DNA from: Anisakis pegreffii
Taxonomy: Eukaryota > Nematoda > Chromadorea > Rhabditida > Anisakidae
DNA: 64,000 bases
Direction: 5' to 3'
Assembly (NCBI GenBank): GCA_035041965.1
Contig: JAPYMA010000190.1
Coordinates: forward strand, 62,001 to 126,000
Below are positions 12,901-25,900 of the stretch, piece by piece. The translations under genes were made by a program, and so were the position numbers. The first letter of the stretch is position 1. Each line of letters starts with the position of its first letter. The notes beneath the pieces are model-generated. The model searched no databases, had not been told where the DNA came from, and worked only from the letters and a program-made list of their open reading frames with translations.

Positions 12901-15900
12901 AAGATTAACCTAGCATTACGAATACCTTTTAAAATTAATACTCTCGTTGTGATATAAGTAAAACAGTTAATGTTCATTTACCGAATCCTCATGTCACAAC
13001 TTGAACTGAAATATAGATTTAGGACTACAGATTCAGTCTGATTGCGTGAGTCCCTATCCCGATTCGACAACACAGGGTGAACTGACAAATATCTATTAAA
13101 CAACGAACCACTCTTCAATGAGATCGTTTCAAACTGATGATCTTTCGGTTGTGAACACAACAAAGTTGCTGACTGCGAACCTCCATCACGACCCTCTCCG
13201 ATATCATTCATCAACATCGACGATACACTCCTCTCGTCAGCTTCATCATCTCTTCAAATTATTCACTGATCATCGACTTCTTTTAGTTAAAACACTTCAG
13301 ATTGATTTCAACATCGACATTGAGGCTTGCTCTCTCGCTTCACTTCGAAGATGCATATCATTTCGAACAATGATAATTGAATTTGAAGGTGACTTTGAAC
13401 TGAGTCTAAAGATTTATTCGGATTTAAAGAATTTGTTCAATTGAATTTCAACTTACGAAGAAGAGTCATTGACTCGTTGATTCAGCGCAACTCCCTCGGG
13501 TAATCCATCCGGAAAGTATCTGAAGCCGAGAAGGATATCGCCGTAACACAGTCGAGCATCATAGCCCGCATGATGACTCGCCTCAACTATTGACCCACTT
13601 TCTGGACGCCTTCAAAATGCTTTTGTATCATTATCATTCAAATCATTTCAGTAATGTCTAATGGAACCAGAATGATCATTGCAATATTTGAATTCATTAT
13701 GAAACACTCTTTTGCACTTTCGACGGTAAAAACAAACAAAAACATACTGACTCGTGCAGAGAACATTTGGAAAGCATGCAGACTGCTTCAACACAAAACG
13801 AGATGCGAACAAAACCTTTTGACAGGATTGACTGGTGGTCTTAGAGTGAACACTTCTCGATGGCAATTCGACGAAGTTAGCTGACAATCGGCCAATATCT
13901 GCTTTAGTGGGATACTCACCTAAATTTTGAATACATTCCTCGAGCGAAATGACAATTAAACGATTAAATTCAAGCAACGCGAAAACATTACAGCATCATT
14001 GACGACTGCAATATCGGTAGCAGAATGGTTCTTCTTTATTGTGATTACAGCACGAATCTATGCAAATTCTGCTGATAAATTACGAAATCCTGGTAGGTCA
14101 ATTCAGTGAGACTTTAATATGATGAAGAAGTGGTGCATGAGATGATTTCAATGAGATGAACTAACGTAGCCAAGCATCGACGGTTTCGAAGGTTCGCTTA
14201 AAGGCTGCTGGTTTGATGTTGGACCATTTGACGCACGATCGGTCTCTCTGCTCAACGAACATCTTGAGCAAACACTCACATTCACATATTTACTACTTTT
14301 ATTGCTCAACACAAAATGAAGTGACTGACCCCAGAGTATATTCTGAAATTATATAGATGCTTGATACATTTTTACTTATCCCAGAGTATCTTAAATATTG
14401 CGTTAAAACTGAATGAACCGCAAGTATACATGCTAATATTACAATCTTTGCATTAGACAAAAGATCAAATGGGTCGATAAGATAGCAATTGAAAACTAAA
14501 AGAAATCAGACAAAAAATCATCTTTTTTCAACTTTTTGCAGTTTTTCTCAATGAGTTTGGCAGGGAAAGAGAGCTATCTGGAAACAGTTCCCTCCATCTC
14601 CCTGCATAAGCCATTCATTTATGAAACTGGAACAATCCATGACAAAAATGAGCACCTCATTGAGAGTAAGACTTTTCGTAGACCGTGAACGAAATGCTTC
14701 AGTGTGGCTTTTTTCTGACAACTGCTTGAATTCGACATCATCAGAAGACGGTACCATTTCACGTTTCTTTCTGTAAGCGATGATTTTAGCTATCAAGAAT
14801 TGAGAAAATCTCAAGCATTCACAAATTCAACACTACAATTAAAAATTAGAAAAAACACGTTGCTAAGTGACACTCGCACGAGCGATTTTTACACTTGTGA
14901 AAAGCCCTTTACTGATAGCAAGAAAATCTTCTATTGGCTTCATATGTCAAAGAAAACAGCCACATAAACGACATGAGATTATGAGCAAAATAATGAATCG
15001 TCAAAAGAAGAAACAACTGACCTCATCGGTGATTTCTGGGGACTTTCGATGGTGGTTTTTGCTCGAAGTCTTTCTCTTTTAGGTTTCAACAGTGGAGAGG
15101 CAGATGGAGATGACTGCAATTGCAGTTATTCATTATGCTCCAAATTTCTATTGTCGCTTCTTAACAACTCATTTTCGTTTTCCTTACAGTCTCAACTTCA
15201 TTCGTGAGCAATGAGGAGGGAATCAACGATAAGTGCATGCATCAATCAAAACCTCATTTGCGATTTCGTTCGAAAGTGCCTCGGCGGCAAGTTCAACTTG
15301 CGATGAGTGCAGATCTTTTCGACGATACCAAAGATCAGACACTCGCGCTTTACCTGCCGCAGCCATCTCTGCGGCTCGAGCTTGTACTTCTGCTGCTCTT
15401 GCCTTCAAAATCTCAGATGACTACTTTAAATGGTCATAACGAGCAAATTGTGTGGTTCAAAATCTGAACTCATTAGAAACGCAATACATAATCAGAATTT
15501 TTGCAAATATTTGAAAAACATTCCAGATCACGTTTTGCAAGCGCTGTGATTCCATCAAATTCACATATCCATAACGCCATCTGAACAATGCCGTCCAGAA
15601 AGCAATGGAATTCATTTCGGTTCAGGAAGTTTAAAATATGATTTCTGCTGTCATTCACATTCAATACATCGCAATGAAAGTTTTCGCTGAGTTTTGGAAA
15701 GTCAAAATTTGACGACTACTCGAAAGGCACAAATGACGAACTTGTATTCGCTCACGACGAGATGCAGGTCTGCTATTATCCTTGAGAAAGTCACCCTTCG
15801 GAGACGAGAGCACTTCATCGTCTCGTACTGATAGATTCGAAACACTCGATGATTTCATTTGTGTGATGAGCTGATTCGTTGACATAGACTGCGATGGATT

Positions 15901-18900
15901 CAGTTTTTTGTCGATATTTTTCTCGCCTTCTCGCAGGAACTGAATCTGAGAACTTGTCATGTGAATGCTACAGACTGTGACTGAATAGTGCAACTTAGCG
16001 TGATATTGTATCTGATTAAAAATTACATTGCTCCTTAAGTTAGGAATTAAATTGAGGACGTAATTTTGCATTCTCGGATGAGGTAATCGTTAACTGAAAC
16101 CCGCAACCGTCATTTTTTCAATACACTACTCTGACCCTTGCAGAATAAGATATTATCCATCGAAAAGTTGTGAAATGATCACATTTTCGACGCTGACGTC
16201 TTGTGGCGATGAAGAGAGTGCTACTGAATTCATTGAAGTTGTTTCCGATGGTATGATTAATGTCTCAACAACTCTCGAATCTAAGTTATCGCCTTTTTCG
16301 CTACTCATTTCCGATGAAGGACCACTGAAGCTGGCCACCGATCTGCAATTTTCGACAAATATCAGGCATTATTGCTTGCTGTTGTCAACTGAACATCGAT
16401 CCACTGGTATTCGATCAGGAATTTCAACAAACCCACATAACAATTTGAGGGGTAATGCAGATGAGCGAATGCAATTTAACTCCATCCGCACAGAACAAGT
16501 TCATATTTGAGGTGAGTAAATCAATATGTGCCCATAGAATTCATTCATTTACGTCGGTTTTGACAGGTCTGGTCTTATCATACCCGAAAACTGCAATCAA
16601 ACGGAATTTAGCCTTTCGACTGTCAAACGCCTTATTACGCGAATTTCATACGTTTCAAATACCTCAAGTCCAATTCATTTAAAAACTAATTTGCGAAAAA
16701 GGGACTGAAACTGTCTCAATTATGTTATTTGCATATGACTGTTATGATGAAACCCTACAATTAGATTATTTTATAGGACAGAACATAAATCAACAACGAT
16801 GACAACCTTGTTTTTCGCAGTTCGAAATCTGCCAACAACTCAGAGTTGGTCGCTTCCGGTTCCGGACAACTGGCAATAATCTCCGAGAGTATTACACTGC
16901 TGTGCGAACCATACATATTCGCATCATCTTTACCCTTCAAAGTCGTATCAAAATCTTCGCATAACACCGTTTCATTTGGCAGTGTTGATGTACTATGACT
17001 TCGCTGACGGTGCACTAGAAGTTCAACGATGACTTCCATCGAGAAAATATCCGAATGAGAAAGGGACAACAATTTTTGATGACTGAACAAAATGATATTT
17101 TAAAAACAAATCTTTGGAATGTACAAAATCTAAACTCGAACTAAAAATGAAAATGATCTGCTAAGACAGCCAGGAGCAAAAATAATTTGAGGCTTCATTA
17201 TCGGTTTCCTTATAAATCATAAATTTTATTATAAATTTGAGGCTTCATTATAAAAAGGGAAGCAGAATAATAGTAATAATATTGAGAGCAACGATAAATG
17301 ATGATGACCATAAGAGCATAAAAACCAACAGCCTGAATGCTTCTTCACTGCATTCTCACTGAATTGATTTCCGATATCAGATGAACTCTTTCCACAGATT
17401 AAATAACCATCGTCATCGGATACTTCATCATCAACATTCACCTCTTCGGCTGTAATCGGAACAATCTCATTTCATTCAATCAACTGTCAGTCTGCTAAAC
17501 TGAATGTATCACATCTTTAACGAATCACTAAAACTGAAGTGACAATTTGCATTCAAAATAACATCAACCCAACATCAAATGAGCAATATGAACTAGTTTT
17601 GAGATTCAGCAATACATCAGATTACCGAAAATAATGATGCATTAGAACAGAAATTTTTATGAGCAATGATAGTAATAATGATAAATAATCAAATGTTAAC
17701 GACGAACGATCGACGTTGAGTTGCGGTGATGTGCAGTTGGAATCGTTGATTCCTCTCTCTATCAGAACGTTCAATTCACTCACACTACCACACAACAAAC
17801 GACTCACCTGTCTGTCACTTTGTATTGGTACGTTATTTATGGCCAATATTGTATCACCTGAAATTCAACTACTAAACACTACCTCAACCACTCACTCACA
17901 CTTTAAATTATTCAGTCACAAAAGTTTCCGGATACTTTCATCATCTCAGTTGGAGACAATCAAAATGAAACAATCATAATAACACCTTTCAGAAAACCGC
18001 ATCGTTCAGCTGCTGATCCAGACTCGATGGCATTGATCTGAACTGTTCTCAAACCCAATTCGTTTGCAGACTGAAAATTGATTCAGCTAAAAATGTACTC
18101 AAGAATAGGATTTCTTTCCTTATTTTTCTACTTAGCCGCTGCAAATGTAAATGGATCTGGACGTGTAAAATAATCAGCTAATAAATTAAAATGTCTAACG
18201 TTGATAAACGACAATCCAAGAGGTTCCATCAGGCCGTGTCGCATAAAATTCACCAGAAGTGTAGTCGATTGCAACGAATTTGATGTTGTATTGTGCGTGA
18301 ACGGACGGTGTTCTGTACAGAAAAATATGAAAGAGTTTCCAATCAAAAAGCGTTTTCATGTTGATGATTGTTAAACAATTTATACCACTCAGATAGGTAA
18401 ACACACTTGAAAGTTCAATTAGTCACATATTCAGTGATAATCTTCCACAAATGTTTCATATCTTTCACAAATGTTTCATGCGAAACTTATTCGTTAATTC
18501 GCAATCCTCTCTTCCGCAATGTCCAATGCGTTGGTTATTTAAAACAGATATGAAGCTGCGAAAAAAAATCTGCTGAATGGATTCAATTCAATAACCAGTA
18601 ACGATTCGAGCGTATGTTAAATGCACAAATCTTTCACACGATTCTATTTCCCGAGACATTTAATTCGTGAACTAAATACAATAATAAAAATAATACTAGA
18701 AATTAAATAATACTTCATACCGATGCACACAGTGCAATACACTTCAGAATGATCTAACGCAGCCAGTGAGGTGTTCAAACGTGTACATTGCAGTACAGTC
18801 ACTTCTAGACCACCAATGAGTTTGATATGATCGAATGCACCTTCAATGAGATTTCAATTGAATCGACCAATTCAACGAAACAAACAAATATTTCAATACG

Positions 18901-21085
18901 AAATTCGTGCCTGTTCACTACCACATTTATATTTCAACAATGGTTTGACGTTACGGAGTTCATCTCCACTGTCAAAATATCAGTTATTGAAAACCAACAC
19001 GATGAAATATTCCCCGCAATAGCACTGAACTATCTGTATGCAGTTCTTAGAGAGCCTGACTATTGAAAAATACAACCATATAACACTGGAAATTTGGAAG
19101 CAATAATCTCTCCGAGAAATTCTTCGGATGCATAAATGAACACAGAAAAAAAGAAAAAATTTACCGATCGGAGGTGAAGGCATCAGGAGTGGATTATTGA
19201 AGAATGGTCGATATCGAATTTTGTAATTCGGAAAAACGTGTTTTCGTTGAATGATACGACGAAATTGCTGCGTGATCAGTGGTATTAAATGCTTCAGTTG
19301 TTTACCTTGCCATTGCGATTCGACCTGAATTTCAATAAGTTTCATAAATCTAAACATCACATTTGTAAGACTTTCATAATAAACAAACATATAATCAACG
19401 GATCGATGACAGACAAATGACTAAGAGAATAAATCCATAAGAAACTAACATTGAAACTTTGACATTAATTCGGCATGCAAGGAATCGTTTTAAAACAAAT
19501 TCTCTTCCATAATGAACAATAAAATTTTAAAAGTTAATCAATGATCTAAAAAGCTAACTTTAAAATCGAGAAAAGGCGTTTCAACAAACGCGAATGTCCA
19601 ATGAGTATACGGTTCTCGTGTCAGCGTTAATCTGGCCTTACCCGACAATTCGGCAACCTATTCAAATTTCATTTCTAATTTCATCGTCTACGTAATACAA
19701 TCATAACATTTTCCAAAATTAGCCACAAAACAAAATACTGCCGTTACTTCCAATCATACTATTCGAACCACTGCTCATTTTTTTGCGTAATGTGACAAGT
19801 AATGATAAATGAGAAATATTTGATCTCAAAGAGAAGTGAAAAAAGAAAGGTAGAAATGAAATAAACGAAAGGGAATTCACCTTTACAGATAATTGCGCGT
19901 ATCGACCGAATAACAACGAGACATCGATTGATGCTTGAAACGCACCCTTGTAGTCAATATCCAACAGAATACTCAACCACTGAATTAACACTCTTACTTT
20001 GACATATGGCAAAACCAATAGAGTTTTCAAATGATGAATGAACAAAAACTTACATCAAAATGCTCTTTATCTTCCGACAGACGATAACCTTCACAACTAG
20101 CGCCATTCAAGACCGGAAATTGTGAACCCGTTGAGAGATCGCGGATACGAATATCCTGAAAGCATCAATTACCACGGATTGCTACGAACGGACTGATCAA
20201 TCTTTACCAAAAAAACTCACACAATGATAGCAAACAGCAATGCTCCAAGTTTTTCACCCTAATCGAGATAATAATAAAACAACCGACACAAAATGCAACA
20301 AGGATTATGAGTTGTAACAGACGGAAATAAATGGAAATACCTGAATAAGACGGCCAGCAGTAGAGCGTGTTACTATGTCATTGAGTTCCAGCTGAAGTCT
20401 TTTATGGAACCACCTTAAAATTCATGAACTTTGATTCTTCACAGTAAAATTATTCAACAAACTGCTTCACTGGACTCATAAAAAGAATATAGTAATTGGT
20501 GAATCGCATTCGTCTCATCGTATGGTCGACAGGGTGTCGATCAACGATTACGATTGTACCGAAGAGAAATCGAGTGAATGTCTAGTGAATGCAAAGCAAC
20601 GGAAATTACCTTCGAAAACGTCGCGTGTCGTTGTGTTCTTGATAAAGGAAATGCAGAACAAGACTTAGAATGTAGCACGACTCCCATTTTGGTTTGTTCG
20701 GATCCTCTCTCGACGATTTTAAAAAGTTGCGTAGCACCTAGAAACCAAAATCTTTACAGAGCGATACGTTCAATGTGGAATGGAACAAGTGTAAATCCGA
20801 CCACTTAAAACGACTTGGCACTAATGATGAGTGTTGACAAACAGACTTCACAATTGACAAATGAACACAATTCGTTCAGCAATACTCAGAAACAACGGCC
20901 AAACAATGAGCATTTTTAAAGCAAACAGAAAAGAAACAAACCGGAGCTAATCTAACTGGTTGAAATTGATCGACAAACGGCGAAGCGGATTTGTCGAACG
21001 TTTCGAGAGAGCTGAACAAATACACATAAGCAATGAGCAGTACCAAAAAGACTCCAGTGAGCACTCCCAATAAAAACACCAACAT
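9999..21085 (-). CDS. pdzd-8: PDZD8-like ER-anchored SMP/PDZ/C1 protein
   Basis: Predicted ER membrane protein that tethers ER to other organelles and moves lipid through its SMP domain. Exons in phase at the 5' end: 20942-21085 (an N-terminal membrane anchor, VFLLGVLTGVFLVLLIAYVY), 20610-20737, 20341-20413, 20223-20258, 20054-20155, 19881-19979, 19559-19657, 19165-19324, 18721-18840 (SMP domain; THWTFAFVETP and RIIQRKHVFPNYKIR are typical), 18200-18312, 17986-18070, 17708-17857 (PDZ, GDTILAINNVPI). Middle coding segments: near 17442, then 16807-17082, 16342 leftward, 15742-15939, about 15230-15402, 14656-14770, 14166-14247, about 13922-13990, 13457-13581 (C2-like), about 13109-13256. The 3' exons 12607-12773 (C1), 12279-12399, 11330-11385, 10798-11031, 10474-10635 and 9999-10271 give the coiled coil with LHYCAALQ, a PDZD8 hallmark. 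Domain order TM-SMP-PDZ-C2-C1-coil matches PDZD8. Some middle junctions (17.4-17.1 kb, near 14.0 kb) are unresolved. Confidence 0.9.
11398..12002 (+). repeat. Direct duplication inside a PDZD8-like intron
   Basis: Roughly 11400-11530 and 11880-12002 are near copies. Both contain ATGGACT.CTCATACGAA.ATGCTCTCTTCAATT, a TGATCGCG stretch, then AAAATTACTTCATAAGCC and GTCAATATTGGTAA. They lie about 480 bases apart in the intron between exons 12279-12399 and 11330-11385. No open frame is kept in both, so this is taken as an intronic segmental duplication and not as duplicated exons. Confidence 0.7.
12607..13256 (-). other. C1 zinc-finger domain of the PDZD8-like protein, split by an intron
   Basis: Joining the donor at 13108/13109 to the acceptor at 12773/12774 in phase gives His, twelve residues, then CAVC. 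This is the H-X12-C-X2-C start of a C1 domain. It continues as KGKIWLKTASRCTRCQLVCHNKC, giving the second C-X2-C, the X4-H and X2-C ligands. The final cysteine expected about seven residues later is not visible before the next donor at 12606. The spacing between the cysteine pairs (11 residues) is also shorter than in protein kinase C. Zinc binding is plausible, but lipid-ligand binding cannot be inferred. Confidence 0.8.
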
Positions 21086-22955
21086 TCCTCAAATGGTAGC
21101 GATTGCTGTCATACACAAATAGCAACAACGACTCTTCAACGCTGCTTTCACTCTGAATTACTTTGTTTGCTTATATTGTCATTTGTGTTTACAGCACATT
21201 CAAAAAGCATTCCACGTAAAAATTGGTTCTTAGGGCAATCGAGCTTTCTGTGAAATATTTTTGATGTGAATATGATGTTGATGAATTTGCAGTAACTCAT
21301 AAATTTATGCTTATATCGATTTATTTTTTTCGTCGCACATGGTAACAAAAAGTACTTGAAGATGGATAGAAGTGTATTGCCGGATTAAAACTCATCGCGC
21401 AATCGTATCACATTGGAGAGATGGCGTGCGCTGAATGCAAATAAGTAACTGATACAATTCAGTTGTGTCGGAAAAGAAGATTGTGAGCGGTTGTTAAGTG
21501 AAGATCGATGCATTATATTAGATGAATGTGACACTTCGACGTTCAATAAAAATAACGTCGTCTTCGTTTCTAAGCACATCATAAATCAATTATCATCTTC
21601 CTTCTTGACGATGTCTGCCATCTAGTGAAGTGACGAGCACGAAGACCTTGTTACTAATTCATGCTATCTGCCATGCATGCAAAGAGCTTCATTATTTTAA
21701 TCAATACGAATATTTTATATTCTTGTCGCTGGAGAATGAATGAATACACTTGTATACATTTGCACTAATCACCTCTGAGAAATCTATTCTTCTTCTTCAG
21801 TTTGTGCTCTCATCAAACACATGCGATTCCTCGTATTCCACATCTTCCAACTGTTTTTTCAAATTGAAATCATACGATCAAATATCACGACCATCGAATT
21901 CATCATGAAAAACTATAGTAGATGCAAAAGTTTTTATAAGCAAATAAACAGCTGATCACACAAAAAAAAAGATACAAATCACTTTAAAAAACTGATGTCG
22001 TGTGCTGCTACACTGGCCGAAGTTGCCAAAATACAAATGACCACAATGCATCGAACAATTCTCAGTTGATATTGTAAAAAAGAAACAACAATTTATCAAT
22101 GAGTATTCCGTTAAATGGAACTCAACACTGATCGTGAGAGTGTTCGATTTGTATGAAGAAGGAGAAAGACACTTCAAAATACTGTACACTACATAAGATA
22201 CAAGGCTAACACTGGAGGGAATTTGGAGTGTTCACCTGACGACATCTTTTATCGACATTATTTCTGAGAACCGCACCACTCTGCGATCTTTTCTACGGTC
22301 TGGTGCCAACCCAGAAGAGCCGAACCGATTTTTGCGTATTATTTCATGATTCCAAGTATACAATTATACTAACACACCTAATCGACATATCATCATAATA
22401 CCGATAAACCGGTCTTTTAAAAGCAGATAAAACAGTCTTTTCAAACGCGAATACTCGTTTCGCTTGGAAGGTATTGATATCCAGCACAATGCCTTTATTT
22501 TATAAGATCGAAAAGAACGTATAATTTCATTCGAGAAATCGTTCGATAAAATTGACTTATGCCTCTTTCAATTAACCTTTTTTTTTCGTTCACTTAAGCA
22601 CCTCTTATCCCTTTTCACTCGAATATATTATTTTATTTTTATAATACTTTTTTTCAACAGTGAAGGCGGCAGATTCTATGAGAAGATCAAAGCTCAATTT
22701 ATCTGAAATGCTCAACGAATTCGTACTGACGACAAGAACTAATTAATGGCACTTCAAATACAAACATTCATTTTGCATTTACTATTACAGATATTTTCAA
22801 TTACAATTTATGAATACAAGTGACTTTAACAATTCATGATAATATTTGATAATTATAACACATTTGACAAACATTTTGTAGAAGTACAATGAACATTAAC
22901 AATAAGGCGTAGAGAACATAAAAATGGAATTGATGAATTGGTCAAATTGCTTCAT
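21086..22955. other. Intergenic region between the PDZD8-like and NBS1-like genes
   Basis: About 1.9 kb. The right edge holds the 3' region of the NBS1-like gene (stop at 22956) and the left edge the 5' leader of the PDZD8-like gene. Short open frames here are hydrophobic or histidine-rich and have no splice-consistent partners. The spacing is too large for a typical tight nematode operon. No RNA gene or repeat recognised. Confidence 0.45.
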
Positions 22956-25900
22956 TTAATCGCTTCTTTGCTTCATCGATTGCAATTCTCTATAATCGAC
23001 CATGTCACTCGTACCGATAATTTTTTTAACTGGCTGATCATGAATGGCCAATTGTTGATTGTAACAACCTTGAGGTGCCTGCAAGTGATCGTGCAATAAT
23101 CTCTCCTATCTTTCTATCAGCATGTGCTTAAGTAATTTGTTGAAAATTGAAGCGATTGAAGAGATGATAAGGAATCCTGATAGCTAAATTAGCGATATGA
23201 ATCTAAACTTCAAGAAAAGAACATAATCATTCTGCAAAGCATCCTCTATTTGAAACATCCTGTAGGAATTCTGAAGGAAAAGATAATTTCCTCAGAAAAA
23301 TATAATTCTTCTTTCAGCAATCAATAATTTTCATCATCAAACTTCCAATGAACCATTCATACTAACTCTTCATCAAACATTCACTAATGATAAAAATGAT
23401 AACTGGTGCTATTATATTGGATAATAATGACGAACAATTTTCAAACAGTGGTGAAAACAGCAATGACAACCTTTCGGAATCGTTTAAAATTATACGCTCC
23501 TGCTGATAAGCCAAATGCTGATCCTGGCCGACTACCATAATCTGAGGAGTTGGTCTGATTGTAACGAGTACTATTACCATCATCAGTGTGTCGTATCAAA
23601 TTCGCATATTCCACTAATTTTTCACTTGAGCTGAATTATTAACGATCATCAACTCGATCAGAATTACAACCACGATTAGCTTAATAAAGACAGATCAATG
23701 ACTTCATAAATTATTCACGATTCACTAAAAGAAACCATTAGGAGACGCAGTGAAGAAGAAAATAAAAATGCAAACGAGTTCCGAGTTCAAGAAAATCAAA
23801 TCATTCCTAAGATTATGAATTTCTTCGGCTATAAAAAGTCGATGCTTAGGAATGACGATAAAAATGATAATTGGTGCTCAGAGAGGTATATATCACGGGC
23901 GCGTATGATCTTAATTGCACTGTAATTCAATAGCAGATTTTTTAAAATAGGGATGCAAAACAAAGTAGAGACAAACTTTGAACAATGATCATTTTTCTGT
24001 GCTTTCCTGTTCTCGAATGAATGCGTTCCAGTTTCATTTTCACGGTCCACATCCATACGACAATCAGCATCTTCGTTACCAATCTCATTGTTAGTATCAC
24101 CAAACACGCTCTCCGCAACTACTGTCCTCACTTCTGCAGTACAATTCTCAATCGAAATGAATAAATTCTCAGCATTCATCATTTGTCGACAACTCTAGCT
24201 GACAATGAGCGTGAGTCTACATTAAAAATTACACTAAAAATCTTTTCTTTACACAGTCAAGTAACAGTTCCTAATAAATACATGTTATGAATAGTTAACA
24301 ACGTGAACGGCGAATAATTTCAGATGAACAAAAAACAATTTTGAGTGATTTAAATCACCGACAGCAACACAACATTACTATGAACCACTTCGATCTCTAT
24401 CAACTAAGGCACAAATCTCATGATCAACGATAAAACAACGGTGATTTGATGACACCGAAAGACAAGAATGTTCGAAAAAGCGAGTCGAATAAACAAACCA
24501 TCGTCTAAGATTCGTCGTTTTTTCTTCTTCGGTGCCAGTCGATGCTGATCTTCGCCCTCATCCGAACTGCCACTACTATCTTTAGCCAAAGGGTGAGAAT
24601 TTACGACCGCAACAGCAGGCTCATTTCCTGAATCACTGAACCGAAAAATGTTCACAGATCCAAGCGGAACATCAGGCAATAAATAATTTTACATCGAGAA
24701 ATACGAGATAAAATCTCGACTTGATATGCAACAGAAAAACGTAAGAGATTGAGCGACACAATACGATAAACTTACGAATCACTATCGGAATCCCCGTTGA
24801 CAGACGGTAGGAACTGTTTTGGTGGCAACTGGGTGCTCGACGATGACTGGCTTAAATTCATGAATTCAAAAACTAACAACCACTCATGAACTGAATAATG
24901 AGAGGCCCACAATGGAAGTAGACTGTAGTCTGTAGAAAGTTATCACAAATTCAAAACACTTCGAGATGGACGATATTTGCGACGGTAAAGTGGTTTTCAG
25001 AGGAAAAAACTCACAATAACAAACCTCATACATACCAAAAACGCAAACGTTCTGCAATTTGTTTCCGATTGATTTTTCAGACATATTATTTCCACAATTC
25101 AAAAATACTGATATGAGCGTATTGAATTGAAGAGATTCGCTTGAATAGATAACCTTTGTTTGGTCTGAGAGAAACAAGTTGAAAGGGAATTATTCGCAAA
25201 AATGTTTGGCTTCATTTGATTGGCACTCTGTTGCGTTTCTTTATCAACATCTTCCAAGAACTGAGTACGAGTCAACGTTTGCTTAAATTCACGTGAACAT
25301 TTCATCTGAAATAAGTGATCACTAATTCACCTGAACAATCAAATGAGAGCATATCATTCGCATTATCACTATTCGAACCACTCGAATGAATAATATTATC
25401 TTATTTCATATTTCTTACTTCATTATCAGTCTTGTTATTACAATGGCACCGTAGCATACGTACCATTTCTCTTGTTATCATTGGTATGTGCAGTATAATA
25501 CTTTCAGCACTCATCTCATTAATTTAATAACTAGCACCATCACCAATATCAATCATATTGTCACAAATTCAATTTCAAACAGGCAAAGTCGGAATCATCA
25601 GAACTGAATTGAATGAATCAGAATCGAACAATCGTCTGTATACTGCGTTCAATACAACAACGCTATTTTACCATTGCTAATTTTATCACTATCTTTTTGA
25701 ATTTCCAATCTGATTCACATAACGTGAACTGATGATTACCTTATCATGAGAGTTTTCCTCGTTCGTTTTTAGAAACTTTTTTTCGGTGACGCTGTCATCG
25801 TTTTCATCATAACCATCACTAAATTCATTCTTTTCTGACGATAAACTTCCAATTGTAAAGTTGAAGGTACCAATCTGAAAAAATTTTGCTTTCATTGAAG

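Noticed and set aside
15473..15664. 63-residue minus-strand frame within the PDZD8-like gene
   Set aside because: Although open, its flanking splice signals do not give a consistent phase with neighbouring exons. It is left out of the exon list.
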